Source of the DNA: CAMFLJ01 sp965279255
GTDB lineage: Bacteria > Actinomycetota > Acidimicrobiia > Acidimicrobiales > Acidimicrobilacustridaceae
Length of the DNA: 64,000 nt
Direction: 5' to 3'
NCBI GenBank assembly: GCA_965279255.1
Contig: OZ257146.1
Location: 2,108,001 to 2,172,000, forward strand
Under the pieces are notes generated by a model, which saw only the letters and a list, made by a program, of their open reading frames with translations, searched no databases and was not told the origin of the DNA. A program made the translations under genes and the position numbers. Positions within the stretch are counted from its first letter, which is position 1. Every line of letters begins with the position of its first letter. Positions 1 through 9,803 of the stretch are shown here, piece after piece.

Positions 1-1500
1 CGCATGCTCACCAGCCCGCTCGTCGACCTGCGCACCCGCCTGGTCGACACCACCAACACCGAGCTGTTCACCGTGCAGTCCGACACCCGCTCGTACTGGC
101 GCATCGCATCGCTCGACCAGTTCGACGGCACCCAGTGGCGGCTCTCGGCCAACACCGACACCGTCGCCGCGGGAAGCCTCGGCGCCGATCCGCTGCTCCG
201 TTCTGCCCGCGCCGACCAGGTCTCCCAGCGGTTCACGATCCAGCAGCTGGAGACCAACTGGATCCCCGCCGCCTACCAGCCGATCAGGTTCCGGAGCCTG
301 ACCGGCGAGCTCGTCCGCTACGACAAGGAGACCTCCACCCTCATCTCCGAGGACCCGACCGGCGAGGACAGCACCTACGAGGTGCTCTCGGTCCTGCCGG
401 ACTTCACGGCCGAGGAGCTGCGCTTCGCCGACCAGGACGTGTCGGACGAGGTGCGGAGCTCGCTCGAGCTGCCGGAGGGGTTCAGCCCGAAGGCCAAGCG
501 CATCGCCCGCGAGGCCACTGCGGGTGCGGCGACCCACTACGACCAGGCGCTCGCCCTGCAGACCTTCTTCCGGGAGGGGGGCGGGTTCACCTACAGCACC
601 GACGTGCCGCCCGGCCAGGGCGAGAGCGCCATCGACGACTTCCTCGACCAGCGCGTCGGCTACTGCGAGCAGTTCTCCGGCGCCTTCGCCGCGATGGCCC
701 GCAGCCTCGGCATCCCGGCCCGGGTCGCGGTGGGCTACACGTGGGGCGACGAGGACCCCGCCAACCCCGGCACGTACCAGGTCCTCGGCCGCAACGCCCA
801 CGCCTGGCCCGAGGTCTACCTCGGCGAGTTCGGCTGGGTGCCCTTCGAGCCCACGCCCGGCCGCGGCAACCCCGACGCCACCGCCTACACCGGCGTGGCC
901 GGTGCCCAGGAGGACGGCAGCTCCCCCGCCAGCACCACCACGACCACCGCGCCCGACGCCAGCTCCACCACCACCTCGATCGCGGCCGCCGACGAGACCG
1001 CCAGCGCCGTGCTCGACCGAACCGGCTCGTCCGACGGTGTCGTCGACACGGCGCTGCGGGGCCTGCTGCTCGCCCTCGCGGCGGCGGTGCTCTACCTCGT
1101 GGCCGTCCCCGGTGCGCTGGCCGTGCGCCGGCGCCGCCGCCGGGCCCGGGCCAGCGGCTCACCGTCGGCCGAGGTCGGCGTGGCCTGGACCGAGGTCACC
1201 GAGACGCTGGCCGCGGCCGGGGTCAGGGCCCGCCCCGACGAGACCCACACCGAGCTGGCCGTCCGGGCCGCCGAGGCCGTGCCCACCGCCGCCGACCCCA
1301 TGGCCCGTCTCGCAGGGGCCGCCGACGCCACCGCCTACGGCCCCACACCGGGCACCGCCGACGGCACCGACGCCGAGCGCGACGCCGACGAGGTCCGCCA
1401 GGCGGTCGACGCCCACCTGGGCACCAGGGGGCGGATCCGGCGCTTCCTCGACCCGCGCCCGCTGTGGGCCGGCCGGGCCCACCGCCACCGCACGGGCTGA
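1..1500 (+). CDS. Transglutaminase-like membrane protein, TgpA type (5' end outside window)
   Basis: The reading frame is open from the first base, so the N-terminal membrane part lies upstream. Residue numbers count from the ATG at position 4. The visible part has a transglutaminase-like core with Cys221 (GYCEQFSG), His266 (NAHAWPEVYL) and an acidic third residue in WVPFEPTPG near 282. A Thr/Ser-rich linker (about 305-335), one membrane helix (about 350-375) and a C-terminal cytoplasmic stretch resembling DUF4129 follow. TgpA-family proteins are membrane proteins with an exposed transglutaminase/protease-like domain, often next to MoxR and DUF58 genes, which would lie upstream. The substrate is unknown. 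A perfect hairpin follows the stop. Confidence 0.85.
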   Translation, partial: RMLTSPLVDLRTRLVDTTNTELFTVQSDTRSYWRIASLDQFDGTQWRLSANTDTVAAGSLGADPLLRSARADQVSQRFTIQQLETNWIPAAYQPIRFRSLTGELVRYDKETSTLISEDPTGEDSTYEVLSVLPDFTAEELRFADQDVSDEVRSSLELPEGFSPKAKRIAREATAGAATHYDQALALQTFFREGGGFTYSTDVPPGQGESAIDDFLDQRVGYCEQFSGAFAAMARSLGIPARVAVGYTWGDEDPANPGTYQVLGRNAHAWPEVYLGEFGWVPFEPTPGRGNPDATAYTGVAGAQEDGSSPASTTTTTAPDASSTTTSIAAADETASAVLDRTGSSDGVVDTALRGLLLALAAAVLYLVAVPGALAVRRRRRRARASGSPSAEVGVAWTEVTETLAAAGVRARPDETHTELAVRAAEAVPTAADPMARLAGAADATAYGPTPGTADGTDAERDADEVRQAVDAHLGTRGRIRRFLDPRPLWAGRAHRHRTG

Positions 1501-1508
1501 CCACCCCC

Positions 1509-1550
1509 GCCCAGACGCCCCGCCGCCCAGACGCACCGTCGCCCAGACGC
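1509..1550. repeat. Three direct repeats with 16-bp period
   Basis: The 10-mer GCCCAGACGC occurs at 1509, 1525 and 1541, exactly 16 bp apart, just after the stop of the transglutaminase gene and before the terminator hairpin. The 6-bp spacers differ. This could be a short tandem duplication or a protein-binding array. Function unknown. Confidence 0.7.
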
Positions 1551-1553
1551 GGA

Positions 1554-1577
1554 GATGGCGGCCCGGAGGCCGCCATC
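1554..1577. terminator. Bidirectional terminator-like hairpin
   Basis: Perfect 10-bp inverted repeat GATGGCGGCC / GGCCGCCATC with a 4-nt loop between convergent genes (stops at 1500 and 1606). No T-tract, as is usual in very GC-rich actinobacteria. Confidence 0.7.
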
Positions 1578-1605
1578 GGAGGAAGAACGTCGAGGTTCGG
1601 AGGGG

Positions 1606-1986
1606 CTACTCGTCCTCGGGGCGCTTGAGCCGGTCCTTCAGCTTGGTGCTGGTGTTGCCCAGGGCGTCGCGCAGGCCGGCGGCCTTCATCGACTGGGTCA
1701 TCTGCTGCATGCCCGCCTTGCCGAGGCGACGGGCGTTGCGCTCGACCGCCAGGGCCGAGACCAGCATGATCAGGAAGCCACCGAAGGCCAGCAGGTAGGA
1801 CGTGCCCAGCGTGAGGATGAGCACGGCGAGACCGGCCACGAAGCCCAACAGCGACCACTTCAGGTTGCGGTAGGCGTGCGTGTAGACGGTGGTGTCGGCG
1901 ATGTCGCGAGCCAGTGCCGGATCGGACTGGTAGAGCTGCTGCTCGATCTCGCTCAGGATGCGCTGTTCGTCCTCGGAGAGCGGCAC
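1606..1986 (-). CDS. DUF3040 family membrane protein
   Basis: 126 aa if started at the GTG at 1986. That start gives VPLSEDEQRILSEIEQQLY, the usual N-terminus of DUF3040 proteins, and has AAGG upstream at a sensible distance. An ATG 19 codons upstream (2043) is possible but less family-like. Two hydrophobic segments (about residues 43-85) form a membrane hairpin, followed by a basic C-terminus. DUF3040 proteins are common in Actinobacteria and have no assigned function. Convergent with the transglutaminase gene. Confidence 0.8.
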   Translation of the reverse strand: MPLSEDEQRILSEIEQQLYQSDPALARDIADTTVYTHAYRNLKWSLLGFVAGLAVLILTLGTSYLLAFGGFLIMLVSALAVERNARRLGKAGMQQMTQSMKAAGLRDALGNTSTKLKDRLKRPEDE

Positions 1987-2071
1987 CGGTGGATCCCTTC
2001 GCTGAAACTTGTGGTCATCTTCCCACCAAAAGCCATCGGTCACAACGCGTGCGACCTGAAATCAGGCTATG

Positions 2072-3429
<1,358 letters not shown>

Positions 3430-3433
<4 letters not shown>

Positions 3434-3915
3434 ACCCGGGTGACGACGAGCGCCGACCGCTCGGTGCCGACGATGCGGTAGCCGAAGCTGCGCTGCCCGG
3501 TCCACGGATCGGCGAGCCACTCGCCCACCGGCTCGGCGACCCACGGCGAGCCCCCGCTGAGGTGGGCGGCGCAGTCGCCGCTCGGCACCCAGCGGGCCTC
3601 CTCGACGATGCCGTCGGGGTCGGCGATCTCGATCTCGCCCTCCCACTCCGCCGCCTGCCAGGCCTCGACCCGAAGGGTCCAGCCCATGTCGGGGGCGTGG
3701 GCCTCGATCTCGTACAGCAGCCCGGCCCACCGGGTGACGACGAGGCCGGTCTCCTCACGGACCTCACGGGCCAGGCCCTCCACCACGGACTCGCCGTGAT
3801 CGATGACCCCGCCGGGCGGCGTCCAGTCGACCGAGCCGTCACGGCGGCGGTTGCGCACGAGCAGGAGCCCCTCGGGCCCCTCGATCACCGCACCCCCGAC
3901 CAGCCACTCGTGCAC
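3430..3915 (-). CDS. NUDIX hydrolase
   Basis: 161 aa from the GTG at 3915 (VHEWLVGGAVIEG). Upstream in-frame sequence includes the hairpin at 3944-3966, which argues against a longer start. The Nudix box is complete: GG-VIDHGE-SVVEGLA-REVREETGL. NUDIX enzymes hydrolyse nucleoside diphosphate derivatives such as oxidised dNTPs or NDP-sugars; the substrate cannot be read from the sequence. Pairing by a 4-bp overlap with dinB fits a role in nucleotide-pool sanitation beside error-prone synthesis (inference). Confidence 0.88.
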
Positions 3916-3943
3916 CCCGACAGTCTGCCCGACCGCACGCGGA

Positions 3944-3966
3944 GAGGGCGCCCATCGGGCGCCCTC
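3944..3966 (-). terminator. Terminator-like hairpin
   Basis: Perfect 10-bp arms GAGGGCGCCC / GGGCGCCCTC with a 3-nt loop, 43 bp past the stop of the HTH gene (4009) and before the NUDIX start. Confidence 0.7.
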
Positions 3967-4008
3967 GTCACTGTGATCTGTGGCTCCCGGGCCGGGAAGG
4001 GGCACCCG

Positions 4009-4728
4009 CTACGGGGTGACCTCCTGGACGGCCGTGGCCGAGCCGTCGTCGTTGCGCTCCTGCGTGACGGCCGGGGCGATCTCGGGCGGGGGCACCTCGT
4101 CGGAGCGCTGGACGCCGGTGGGGGCGGGCGCCGGACGCGAGTCGTCGCGGAGCACCAGCACGGTGCCGAGCGCCGTCGCCACCACGACCGCACCGGCGAT
4201 CGGGAGCACGAGCTTGCTGCGGAACAGCTTCGTGAGCCGGCTCACCTCGGTGGTGGGCTCGGTCATCAGGCCACGGAGGCGGGCCTCCACGTCGGGCTCG
4301 GCCAGATCGAGGGCCTTCGCCAGCACGGCCACGTCGAACCCTCGCAGCACGACCGGGCTGCCGGGGGTGGCCCGGCGGAGGGTGTAGACGAGCGAGAGGT
4401 AGGCGCCGAGGACCTCGTCGGGGGTGGGGGCGCCCTGCAGGGGGACGGCCTCCTCGGCGACGAGGAGCTGCCCGGCCTCGAGGTCGAGGACGACCTGACG
4501 GCGGGCGGGGAGGAGCTCGTCGACGGTGGTGTCGTAGCCCGCCATCACGGTCTGGAGCGACTCCTCGGTGAGCGGGGTCTCGCCCGCCTCGATCGACGCC
4601 AGCCGGTCCTCGTCGAGCCCGCTGCGCTCGGCGACGTCGGCCAACGTCAGCCCCCGTTCGGCGCGGGCGCCGGCGAGGAGCATGCCGAGCCGCTGCGGCG
4701 GGACGATGTCGAGAGTTGCCGTGGTCAC
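4009..4728 (-). CDS. HTH-XRE membrane protein (RodZ-like layout)
   Basis: 239 aa. The N-terminus has an XRE-type helix-turn-helix (LGMLLAGARAERGLTLADVAE, RSGLDEDRLASIEAGE, about residues 13-55). A central helical region, one transmembrane helix (KLVLPIAGAVVVATALGTV, about 180-200) and a short Pro-rich extracellular tail follow. RodZ proteins share HTH plus one TM helix, but the usual C-terminal beta domain is missing. It could also be a membrane-bound regulator. Start GTG at 4728: GGAGG is only 2 nt away, but GATACT lies 7 nt upstream, which fits a leaderless transcript. Confidence 0.72.
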   Translation of the reverse strand: MTTATLDIVPPQRLGMLLAGARAERGLTLADVAERSGLDEDRLASIEAGETPLTEESLQTVMAGYDTTVDELLPARRQVVLDLEAGQLLVAEEAVPLQGAPTPDEVLGAYLSLVYTLRRATPGSPVVLRGFDVAVLAKALDLAEPDVEARLRGLMTEPTTEVSRLTKLFRSKLVLPIAGAVVVATALGTVLVLRDDSRPAPAPTGVQRSDEVPPPEIAPAVTQERNDDGSATAVQEVTP

Positions 4729-4735
4729 GACCTCC

Positions 4736-4741
4736 AGTATC
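4736..4741 (-). promoter_or_regulatory. Candidate -10 box (GATACT) for leaderless HTH gene
   Basis: GATACT with a 7-nt gap to the GTG at 4728. It matches the spacing of TANNNT boxes before other genes here, but the first base deviates. Confidence 0.4.
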
Positions 4742-4826
4742 GGCCCAGACCGCCCGAAAATGAAGCATCTTCGCGACGGACCAGGATTCAGGACCTTCGG
4801 CCCGGCGCGCGATCCGCGCCTGTGCG

Positions 4827-5561
4827 CTACTCGACCGGGCGGTTGCGGTGCAGCAGGCGGTCGCGGATGGCCCACCACGTGACGAGGCCCAGCGCCTCGA
4901 ACACGATCCTGCTGGACATCTTCGAGGTGCCCCGGACCCGGTCGGTGAAGCTGATCGGGACCTCCACGATGCGCCCACCCCGCCGTGCGACGGCGTAGGC
5001 CATCTCGATCTGGAAGCCGTACCCGTCGGCGGCGACGGTGTCGAGGTCGATGCGGGACAGCATCGGGGCGGCGTAGCAGCGGAAGCCGGCGGTGGCGTCG
5101 CGGACCTGGAGGCCCAGCATGATCGCCGCGTAGCGGTTGCCACCCCGTGAGAGGTACTCGCGGTGCTTGGGCCAGTCAGGGATGGCCCCGCCCGGCACGT
5201 AGCGCGAGCCGATGGCCAGGTCGGCGCCGCTGTCGACGGCGCTGATGAGCGCGGGCAGGGCGGCCGGGTCGTGCTGGAGGTCGGAGTCCATCTCGATGAG
5301 GGCGTCGTACCCGAGGGCCAGGCCCTGGGCGAAGCCGGCCCGGTAGGCCGACCCCAGACCGGACTTGGCGGCTCGGCGCAGCACCGAGACGCCGCCTCCG
5401 TGCTCGCTCCCCCACCCCTCGGCCAGGTCGGCCGTGCCGTCGGGGCTGCCGTCGTCGACGACGAGGACGTCGGCCTCGGGAACGGCCTCACGGACCCGGT
5501 CAAGGACCTCGACGATGTTCTCTGCCTCGTTGTAGGTCGGCAGCACGATCAGCGGCTTCAC
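4827..5561 (-). CDS. Polyprenol-phosphate mannose synthase (GT2)
   Basis: 244 aa, the usual length for the catalytic domain of bacterial Ppm1/DPM1. It transfers mannose from GDP-mannose to polyprenyl phosphate, giving the lipid donor for lipomannan and protein mannosylation. GT2 motifs are clear: VLPTYNEAENI near the N-terminus, VVDDGSPDGTA, EMDSDLQHDP (the DXD-type metal site) and GSRYVPGG. SFTDRVRGTSKMS near the end is typical of DPM synthases. No acyltransferase (Lnt) fusion or TM region is present. Start GTG at 5561 (VKPLIVLPTYNEAEN). PimB at 24.9 kb would act in the same glycolipid area. Confidence 0.85.
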   Translation of the reverse strand: MKPLIVLPTYNEAENIVEVLDRVREAVPEADVLVVDDGSPDGTADLAEGWGSEHGGGVSVLRRAAKSGLGSAYRAGFAQGLALGYDALIEMDSDLQHDPAALPALISAVDSGADLAIGSRYVPGGAIPDWPKHREYLSRGGNRYAAIMLGLQVRDATAGFRCYAAPMLSRIDLDTVAADGYGFQIEMAYAVARRGGRIVEVPISFTDRVRGTSKMSSRIVFEALGLVTWWAIRDRLLHRNRPVE

Positions 5562-5620
5562 GGGCGCAACTGTACGGGCGGTGATGGGGGCCCGGGGCGC
5601 ACCCCGCGGGGCCGGCCCCG

Positions 5621-5626
5621 TACCAT
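5621..5626 (+). promoter_or_regulatory. -10 box TACCAT, leaderless start
   Basis: TACCAT followed by 7 nt and the ATG at 5634. No ribosome binding site is visible. This spacing selects 5634 over the ATG at 5625, which overlaps the box. Confidence 0.5.
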
Positions 5627-5633
5627 GGCTCCG

Positions 5634-6002
5634 ATGCCCGATCCCGCCTCCCCCCGATCCCGCTCCGGAGCCGCCCCGCCCGCCGGTGGGCCCGCCGCCA
5701 CGCGCACCGCCCTCCCCTCCGTGGGCGCCCGTGTGCTCGCCTTCGCCGCCATCCTGCTGGCCGGCGCCGCTGGTGGCTTCATCGGCTACGCCTTCATCGA
5801 CCTGCAGACGACCGGCGACAACACCCTCGCCGTCGGCATCGGCGCCCTGGTCGGCGCCCTGCTGGCCGCCGGCGGCACGGCCGTCGTGGTGGTGCTCACC
5901 CTGCGGGCCATGGGCGAGTGGCGCACGATCCAGGCCAACCGGCCGCCGACCGACGCCACGCCCGGCGGCGGTGGGCTCCGCAAGCCGCCCCGCGTGCGCT
6001 GA
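5634..6002 (+). CDS. Small membrane protein, unknown
   Basis: 122 aa. A Pro/Ser/Ala-rich cytoplasmic N-terminus (about 30 residues) is followed by two transmembrane helices (VLAFAAILLAGAAGGFIGYA and a Gly/Ala/Val-rich second helix ending LTLRAMG) and a charged Pro-rich tail. I do not recognise the family. It lies 4 bp before the inositol monophosphatase gene, so the two are probably cotranscribed. Divergent from the mannose synthase gene. Start chosen from the TACCAT box 7 nt upstream. Confidence 0.7.
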   Translation: MPDPASPRSRSGAAPPAGGPAATRTALPSVGARVLAFAAILLAGAAGGFIGYAFIDLQTTGDNTLAVGIGALVGALLAAGGTAVVVVLTLRAMGEWRTIQANRPPTDATPGGGGLRKPPRVR

Positions 6003-6006
6003 CGCG

Positions 6007-6834
6007 ATGACCCTGGACGACGCCGACCCCATCCAGCTCCTCGCCCTCGCCGAACGCCTGGCCGCCGAGGCCGCCGCGCTGCTCGTCGACGGACTGGGCC
6101 GGGCCCGGTCCACGGTCGACACCAAGTCGACCGGCACCGACATGGTCACCGAGATGGACCGCGCCTCGGAGCGCCTCATCGTCGAAGGCCTCCGCGACGC
6201 CCGGCCCGACGACGGCATCCTCGGCGAGGAGGGCACCGACCAGGCCGGCACCACCGGGGTGCGATGGGTGGTCGACCCCCTCGACGGCACCACCAACTAC
6301 CTCTACGCCCACGCCGGCTTCGCCGTGTCGATCGGCGTGCAGATCGACGGCGTCACCGTGGCCGGGGTGGTCCACGACCCACTCCACGCCGACGTGTTCA
6401 CCGCCACCCTCGGGGGCGGGGCCTTCCGCAACGGCCGGCCGATCGTCGCCTCCGCCGAGACCGACCTGAGCCGCGCCCTCGTCGCCACGGGCTTCTCGTA
6501 CCGACCCGAGCGGCGCGAGCTGCAGGCGGCCGTGCTCACCCGCATCCTCCCCAAGGTCCGCGACATCCGCCGCATGGGCGCGGCCTCTGTCGACCTCTGC
6601 TCGGTGGCCCACGGCCGCGCCGACGCCTACTACGAGCGCGGGCTCCAGCCGTGGGACCACGTCGCCGGTGCCCTGGTGGCCCGCGAGGCCGGCGCTCTGG
6701 TCGGCCACCTGAACGGTGGGCCAGAGGACGACGACTTCGTCCTCGCCGCCCCGCCCGCGCTGTACGAGCCCCTGCGGGCCCTGCTGGCCGAGGCCGGCGC
6801 CGCCGACGCGTGGCCGGTGCCCGACGAGAGCTAG
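6007..6834 (+). CDS. Inositol monophosphatase family protein
   Basis: 275 aa. Mg-dependent phosphatase of the IMPase/SuhB family. The three signature sites are present: GILGEEG (metal-binding Glu), WVVDPLDGTTNYLY (the DPxDGT motif) and WDHVAGALVAREAGA near the C-terminus. In actinobacteria such enzymes supply free inositol for phosphatidylinositol or act on histidinol phosphate; with ppm and pimB in the window the inositol role is attractive but not proven. The ATG at 6007 follows the previous stop by 4 nt. Confidence 0.9.
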   Translation: MTLDDADPIQLLALAERLAAEAAALLVDGLGRARSTVDTKSTGTDMVTEMDRASERLIVEGLRDARPDDGILGEEGTDQAGTTGVRWVVDPLDGTTNYLYAHAGFAVSIGVQIDGVTVAGVVHDPLHADVFTATLGGGAFRNGRPIVASAETDLSRALVATGFSYRPERRELQAAVLTRILPKVRDIRRMGAASVDLCSVAHGRADAYYERGLQPWDHVAGALVAREAGALVGHLNGGPEDDDFVLAAPPALYEPLRALLAEAGAADAWPVPDES

Positions 6835-6849
6835 TGCTGTGACAGGGAG

Positions 6850-7257
6850 CTAGTCCCCTCGGGTCCAGTTCCGCACCAGGGCACGGGCCCGGCGGGCGAC
6901 GCGGTCGCCTCCGGGAGCCGACTCGCCCTGGTCGATGCGGTGCTCCTCGGCGATCAAGTGGTTCACGACCGTGAGGGGCTCACGCCGGCAGAACGCCCGG
7001 CACAGCTCGACGGCCTCGGCCGCCGGCACGGCGACCAGGCCGTCGGTGACGTGGCGCGAGGCGACGAGCTCGACACCGGCGCGGCGGGCGAAGCGCTGCA
7101 CCGAGGTGACCCGGCCTTCGAGGGCACAGGTGCCGATGGCGAACCAGACGTCGAGGTCAGCGTTGGCGTCGATCACGAGGTCGAGGGCCCGGATGGTGAT
7201 GTCATCGAGGCGCTTCCCGTCGGCCAGCGGACGGAGGGCGGCCAGGTCGTCGGTCAT
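6850..7257 (-). CDS. Hypothetical cytoplasmic protein
   Basis: 135 aa from ATG 7257, which has GGAG 6 nt upstream; ATGs at 7269 and 7281 are alternatives. No membrane helix, no signal peptide. Mixed alpha/beta composition with two nearby Cys residues (ELCRAFCRREP) and an earlier Cys (GTCALEGR). I do not recognise the family. Convergent with the phosphatase gene and divergent from mtrA. Confidence 0.65.
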   Translation of the reverse strand: MTDDLAALRPLADGKRLDDITIRALDLVIDANADLDVWFAIGTCALEGRVTSVQRFARRAGVELVASRHVTDGLVAVPAAEAVELCRAFCRREPLTVVNHLIAEEHRIDQGESAPGGDRVARRARALVRNWTRGD

Positions 7258-7438
7258 GGTGAGCTCCATCAGGCCTGTCATGTAGAAGTCATCGGCACGA
7301 GGCGCGCAGAAGTGAATGGTTGCCCGTCAAACCACACGAGTGAGGGATGACACCATCGGGAGCGGGAGCGCCCTCGCCGAGAAATACGGGGGAAAGCACC
7401 GCGCGAAGGGCCCGGATCGGGCACCATTGGCCCCAGCT

Positions 7439-8119
7439 ATGGGCACCCGCATCCTCACCGTCGAAGACGACGAGCGCATCCGCACGGCCGTCAAGATGGC
7501 CCTCGAGGACGAGGGCTGGGTGGTCGAGGAGGCCGACACGGGTGAGGAGGCGCTCCAGGCGTTCACCCGCAACCCGGCCGACGTGGTGCTGATCGACATC
7601 ATGCTGCCCGGCATCGACGGTTTCGACGTGTGCCGCTCGATCCGCCGAGCGAGCGACGTCCCGATCGTCATGGTCACCGCCCGCGCCGACACCCACGACG
7701 TGGTCGCCGGCCTCGAGGCCGGTGCCGACGACTACCTCACCAAGCCGTTCGCCCCCAAGGAGCTGTCGGCCCGCATCCGGGCCCTGCTGCGCCGGGCCCG
7801 CACGGCCGACCCCACCGTCACCCACCTCCGGTTCGGTGACCTCGAGATCGTCCCCGACGAGGGCGTCGTGCTCCGCGACGGCGTCGAGGTGCACCTCACC
7901 AAGACCGAGTTCCGCCTCCTCGTCGAGCTGGCGTCGAGCCCGGGCCGGGTGTTCAGCCGCGAGGTCCTGCTCGAGCGGGTCTGGGGCTACGGCTACTTCG
8001 GCGACGGACGCCTCGTCGACGTGCACGTCCGTCGGCTCCGCATGAAGGTCGAGGCCGATCCGGCCAACCCGCGCCACGTCATCACCGTGCGGGGCCTCGG
8101 CTACAAGCTCCAGCAGTAG
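7439..8119 (+). CDS. mtrA: Response regulator MtrA-like (OmpR family)
   Basis: 226 aa. The receiver domain (1-120) has the acidic pocket Glu9-Asp10-Asp11, phosphoacceptor Asp53 (VVLIDIMLPG) and the conserved Lys of YLTKPF. The winged-helix DNA-binding domain (about 130-226) ends RLRMKVEADPANPRHVITVRG. The next two genes are a HAMP histidine kinase and a GerMN lipoprotein, the mtrA-mtrB-lpqB order of Actinobacteria, where the system controls cell wall hydrolases and division. No strong Shine-Dalgarno before the ATG at 7439. Confidence 0.88.
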   Translation: MGTRILTVEDDERIRTAVKMALEDEGWVVEEADTGEEALQAFTRNPADVVLIDIMLPGIDGFDVCRSIRRASDVPIVMVTARADTHDVVAGLEAGADDYLTKPFAPKELSARIRALLRRARTADPTVTHLRFGDLEIVPDEGVVLRDGVEVHLTKTEFRLLVELASSPGRVFSREVLLERVWGYGYFGDGRLVDVHVRRLRMKVEADPANPRHVITVRGLGYKLQQ

Positions 8120-8129
8120 GCCCCTCCCC

Positions 8130-9803
8130 GTGGCCCCGGACGACAGCAGCCCGCGCCCGCCGGTGCCCGAGGGACGACCGGTCGAGACCCGGCCCGTCGA
8201 GACCAGACCCGTCGACTCGCGGCCCATCACCCCGTTGCCGAGCGACGGTCGCGCCGGCGACGCCAAGTCCGGCACGTCCGGGTCGACCAAGTCCGCCCCG
8301 TCGGGAGCGGCCGGGGCCAGCTCGGAGAACCGGCCGGTGCAGGCCCGCACCCGTCGGCGCCGTCGAGCCCGCATCATCGCCCCCGTGCGTCGGGGCATCG
8401 GGCTGCGCACCCGCCTCACCCTGACCTACGGCCTCGGCGCCGCCCTGCTCGCCGCGGTCATGTCGATCACCACCTTCGGGCTCACCCGCGAGAACCTCAT
8501 GACCCAGCGCGAGGAGTCGTCGGTGGCCCGGGCCGTGGCCAACGCCGCCCGCATCGCCAGCCAGCTCCCCAACGGCGCCGGGTCGGTGGCCGTCGAGAAG
8601 GTCCTCACCGGCCTGCCCACACCCGAGGGCGCCCAGCCCGTCCTGCACTACCAGGGCCAGTGGTACGCCACGAACACCATCGACTTCGGGGAGCGGGCCA
8701 TCCCCGACTCGCTCAAGGCGATGGTCGACGGTGGCCAGCCCGCCCGCATGCGCGCCACCTACCTCGACGACCCGTACCTCGTCACCGGGGTGCCCATCCC
8801 CTCGCTCGGCGCCGAGTACTACGAAGGCGTGTCGCTCGCCGACCTCGAGCGCACCCTCGACGGCCTGGCGATCTCCCTGCTCGGTGCCTCCGCCCTCACC
8901 ACCCTCGCCGGTGCCCTCGTGGGCTTCTGGGCCAGCCGGCGCGTCTTCGCCCCGCTGCTCGACGTGGGCCAGGCCGCGGAGGCCATCGCCGGCGGGCGCC
9001 TCGACACCCGCCTGCCCGTCGGCGGCGATCCCGACCTCGACCTCATCGCCGAGCCGTTCAACGAGATGGCCCAGGCCCTCGAGGACCGCATCGAGCGCGA
9101 CGCCCGCTTCGCCTCCGAGGTCAGCCACGAGCTCCGCTCCCCGCTCATGACCCTCGCCGCCACCGTCGAGGTGCTCGAGAACTCGAGCGACGAGATGCCC
9201 GAGCGCGCCCGCACCGCGCTCGTGCTGCTCTCGGCCGACGTCGACCGGCTCCAGCAGCTGGTCGAGGACCTGCTCGAGATCTCCCGGTTCGACGTGGGCG
9301 CCATCAAGCTCCACCTCGAGGAGGTCCTGGTGGCCGAGATGGTCATCCAGGCCGTGAGCGTCCTCGGCGGCGGTGGCGTGCCGGTGCGCTACGACCCCGA
9401 CGTCGGCGACGTCGTGGTCCGCGTCGACAAGCGCCGCTTCGGCCGGGTGATCGCCAACCTGCTCGACAACGCCGAGCGCTACGCCGGCGGGGCCACCGCC
9501 ATCACCGTCGAGCTGGCCGACGACAAGGTGCAGATCGCGGTCGAGGACCGCGGCAACGGCGTGCCGGAGGACGAGCGCGACATCATCTTCGACCGCTTCT
9601 CCCGCGGCAGCGAGGGCGGCAACCGCGCCGCCGACACCGGCGTGGGCCTCGGCCTCGCCCTCATCGACGAGCACGTGCGCCTGCACGGCGGACGGGTCTG
9701 GGTCGAGGACCGCCGCGACGGCGAGTCCGGAGCCCGCTTCGTGGTCGAGCTGCCGATCGTCGAGCCCCCGAAGGACGACACCACGACCGAGGTCCCCGAA
9801 TGA
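8130..9803 (+). CDS. mtrB: Sensor histidine kinase MtrB-like
   Basis: 557 aa from GTG 8130, 10 bp after mtrA. The cytoplasmic N-terminal leader (about 90 residues) is Pro/Arg-rich. Two TM helices (about 97-118 and 248-270) flank an extracellular sensor loop. HAMP follows, then HisKA with His333 (SEVSHELRSPL), then HATPase_c with N box (VIANLLDNAERYAGG), G1 (VEDRGNGVPEDE) and G2 (GVGLGLALIDEH). Partner of the preceding regulator. The next gene overlaps its stop by 4 bp (ATGA). Confidence 0.9.
   Translation: MAPDDSSPRPPVPEGRPVETRPVETRPVDSRPITPLPSDGRAGDAKSGTSGSTKSAPSGAAGASSENRPVQARTRRRRRARIIAPVRRGIGLRTRLTLTYGLGAALLAAVMSITTFGLTRENLMTQREESSVARAVANAARIASQLPNGAGSVAVEKVLTGLPTPEGAQPVLHYQGQWYATNTIDFGERAIPDSLKAMVDGGQPARMRATYLDDPYLVTGVPIPSLGAEYYEGVSLADLERTLDGLAISLLGASALTTLAGALVGFWASRRVFAPLLDVGQAAEAIAGGRLDTRLPVGGDPDLDLIAEPFNEMAQALEDRIERDARFASEVSHELRSPLMTLAATVEVLENSSDEMPERARTALVLLSADVDRLQQLVEDLLEISRFDVGAIKLHLEEVLVAEMVIQAVSVLGGGGVPVRYDPDVGDVVVRVDKRRFGRVIANLLDNAERYAGGATAITVELADDKVQIAVEDRGNGVPEDERDIIFDRFSRGSEGGNRAADTGVGLGLALIDEHVRLHGGRVWVEDRRDGESGARFVVELPIVEPPKDDTTTEVPE

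Noticed and set aside
7258..7438. Possible riboswitch or leader before mtrA
   Set aside because: No conserved riboswitch core or terminator/antiterminator pairing could be seen.
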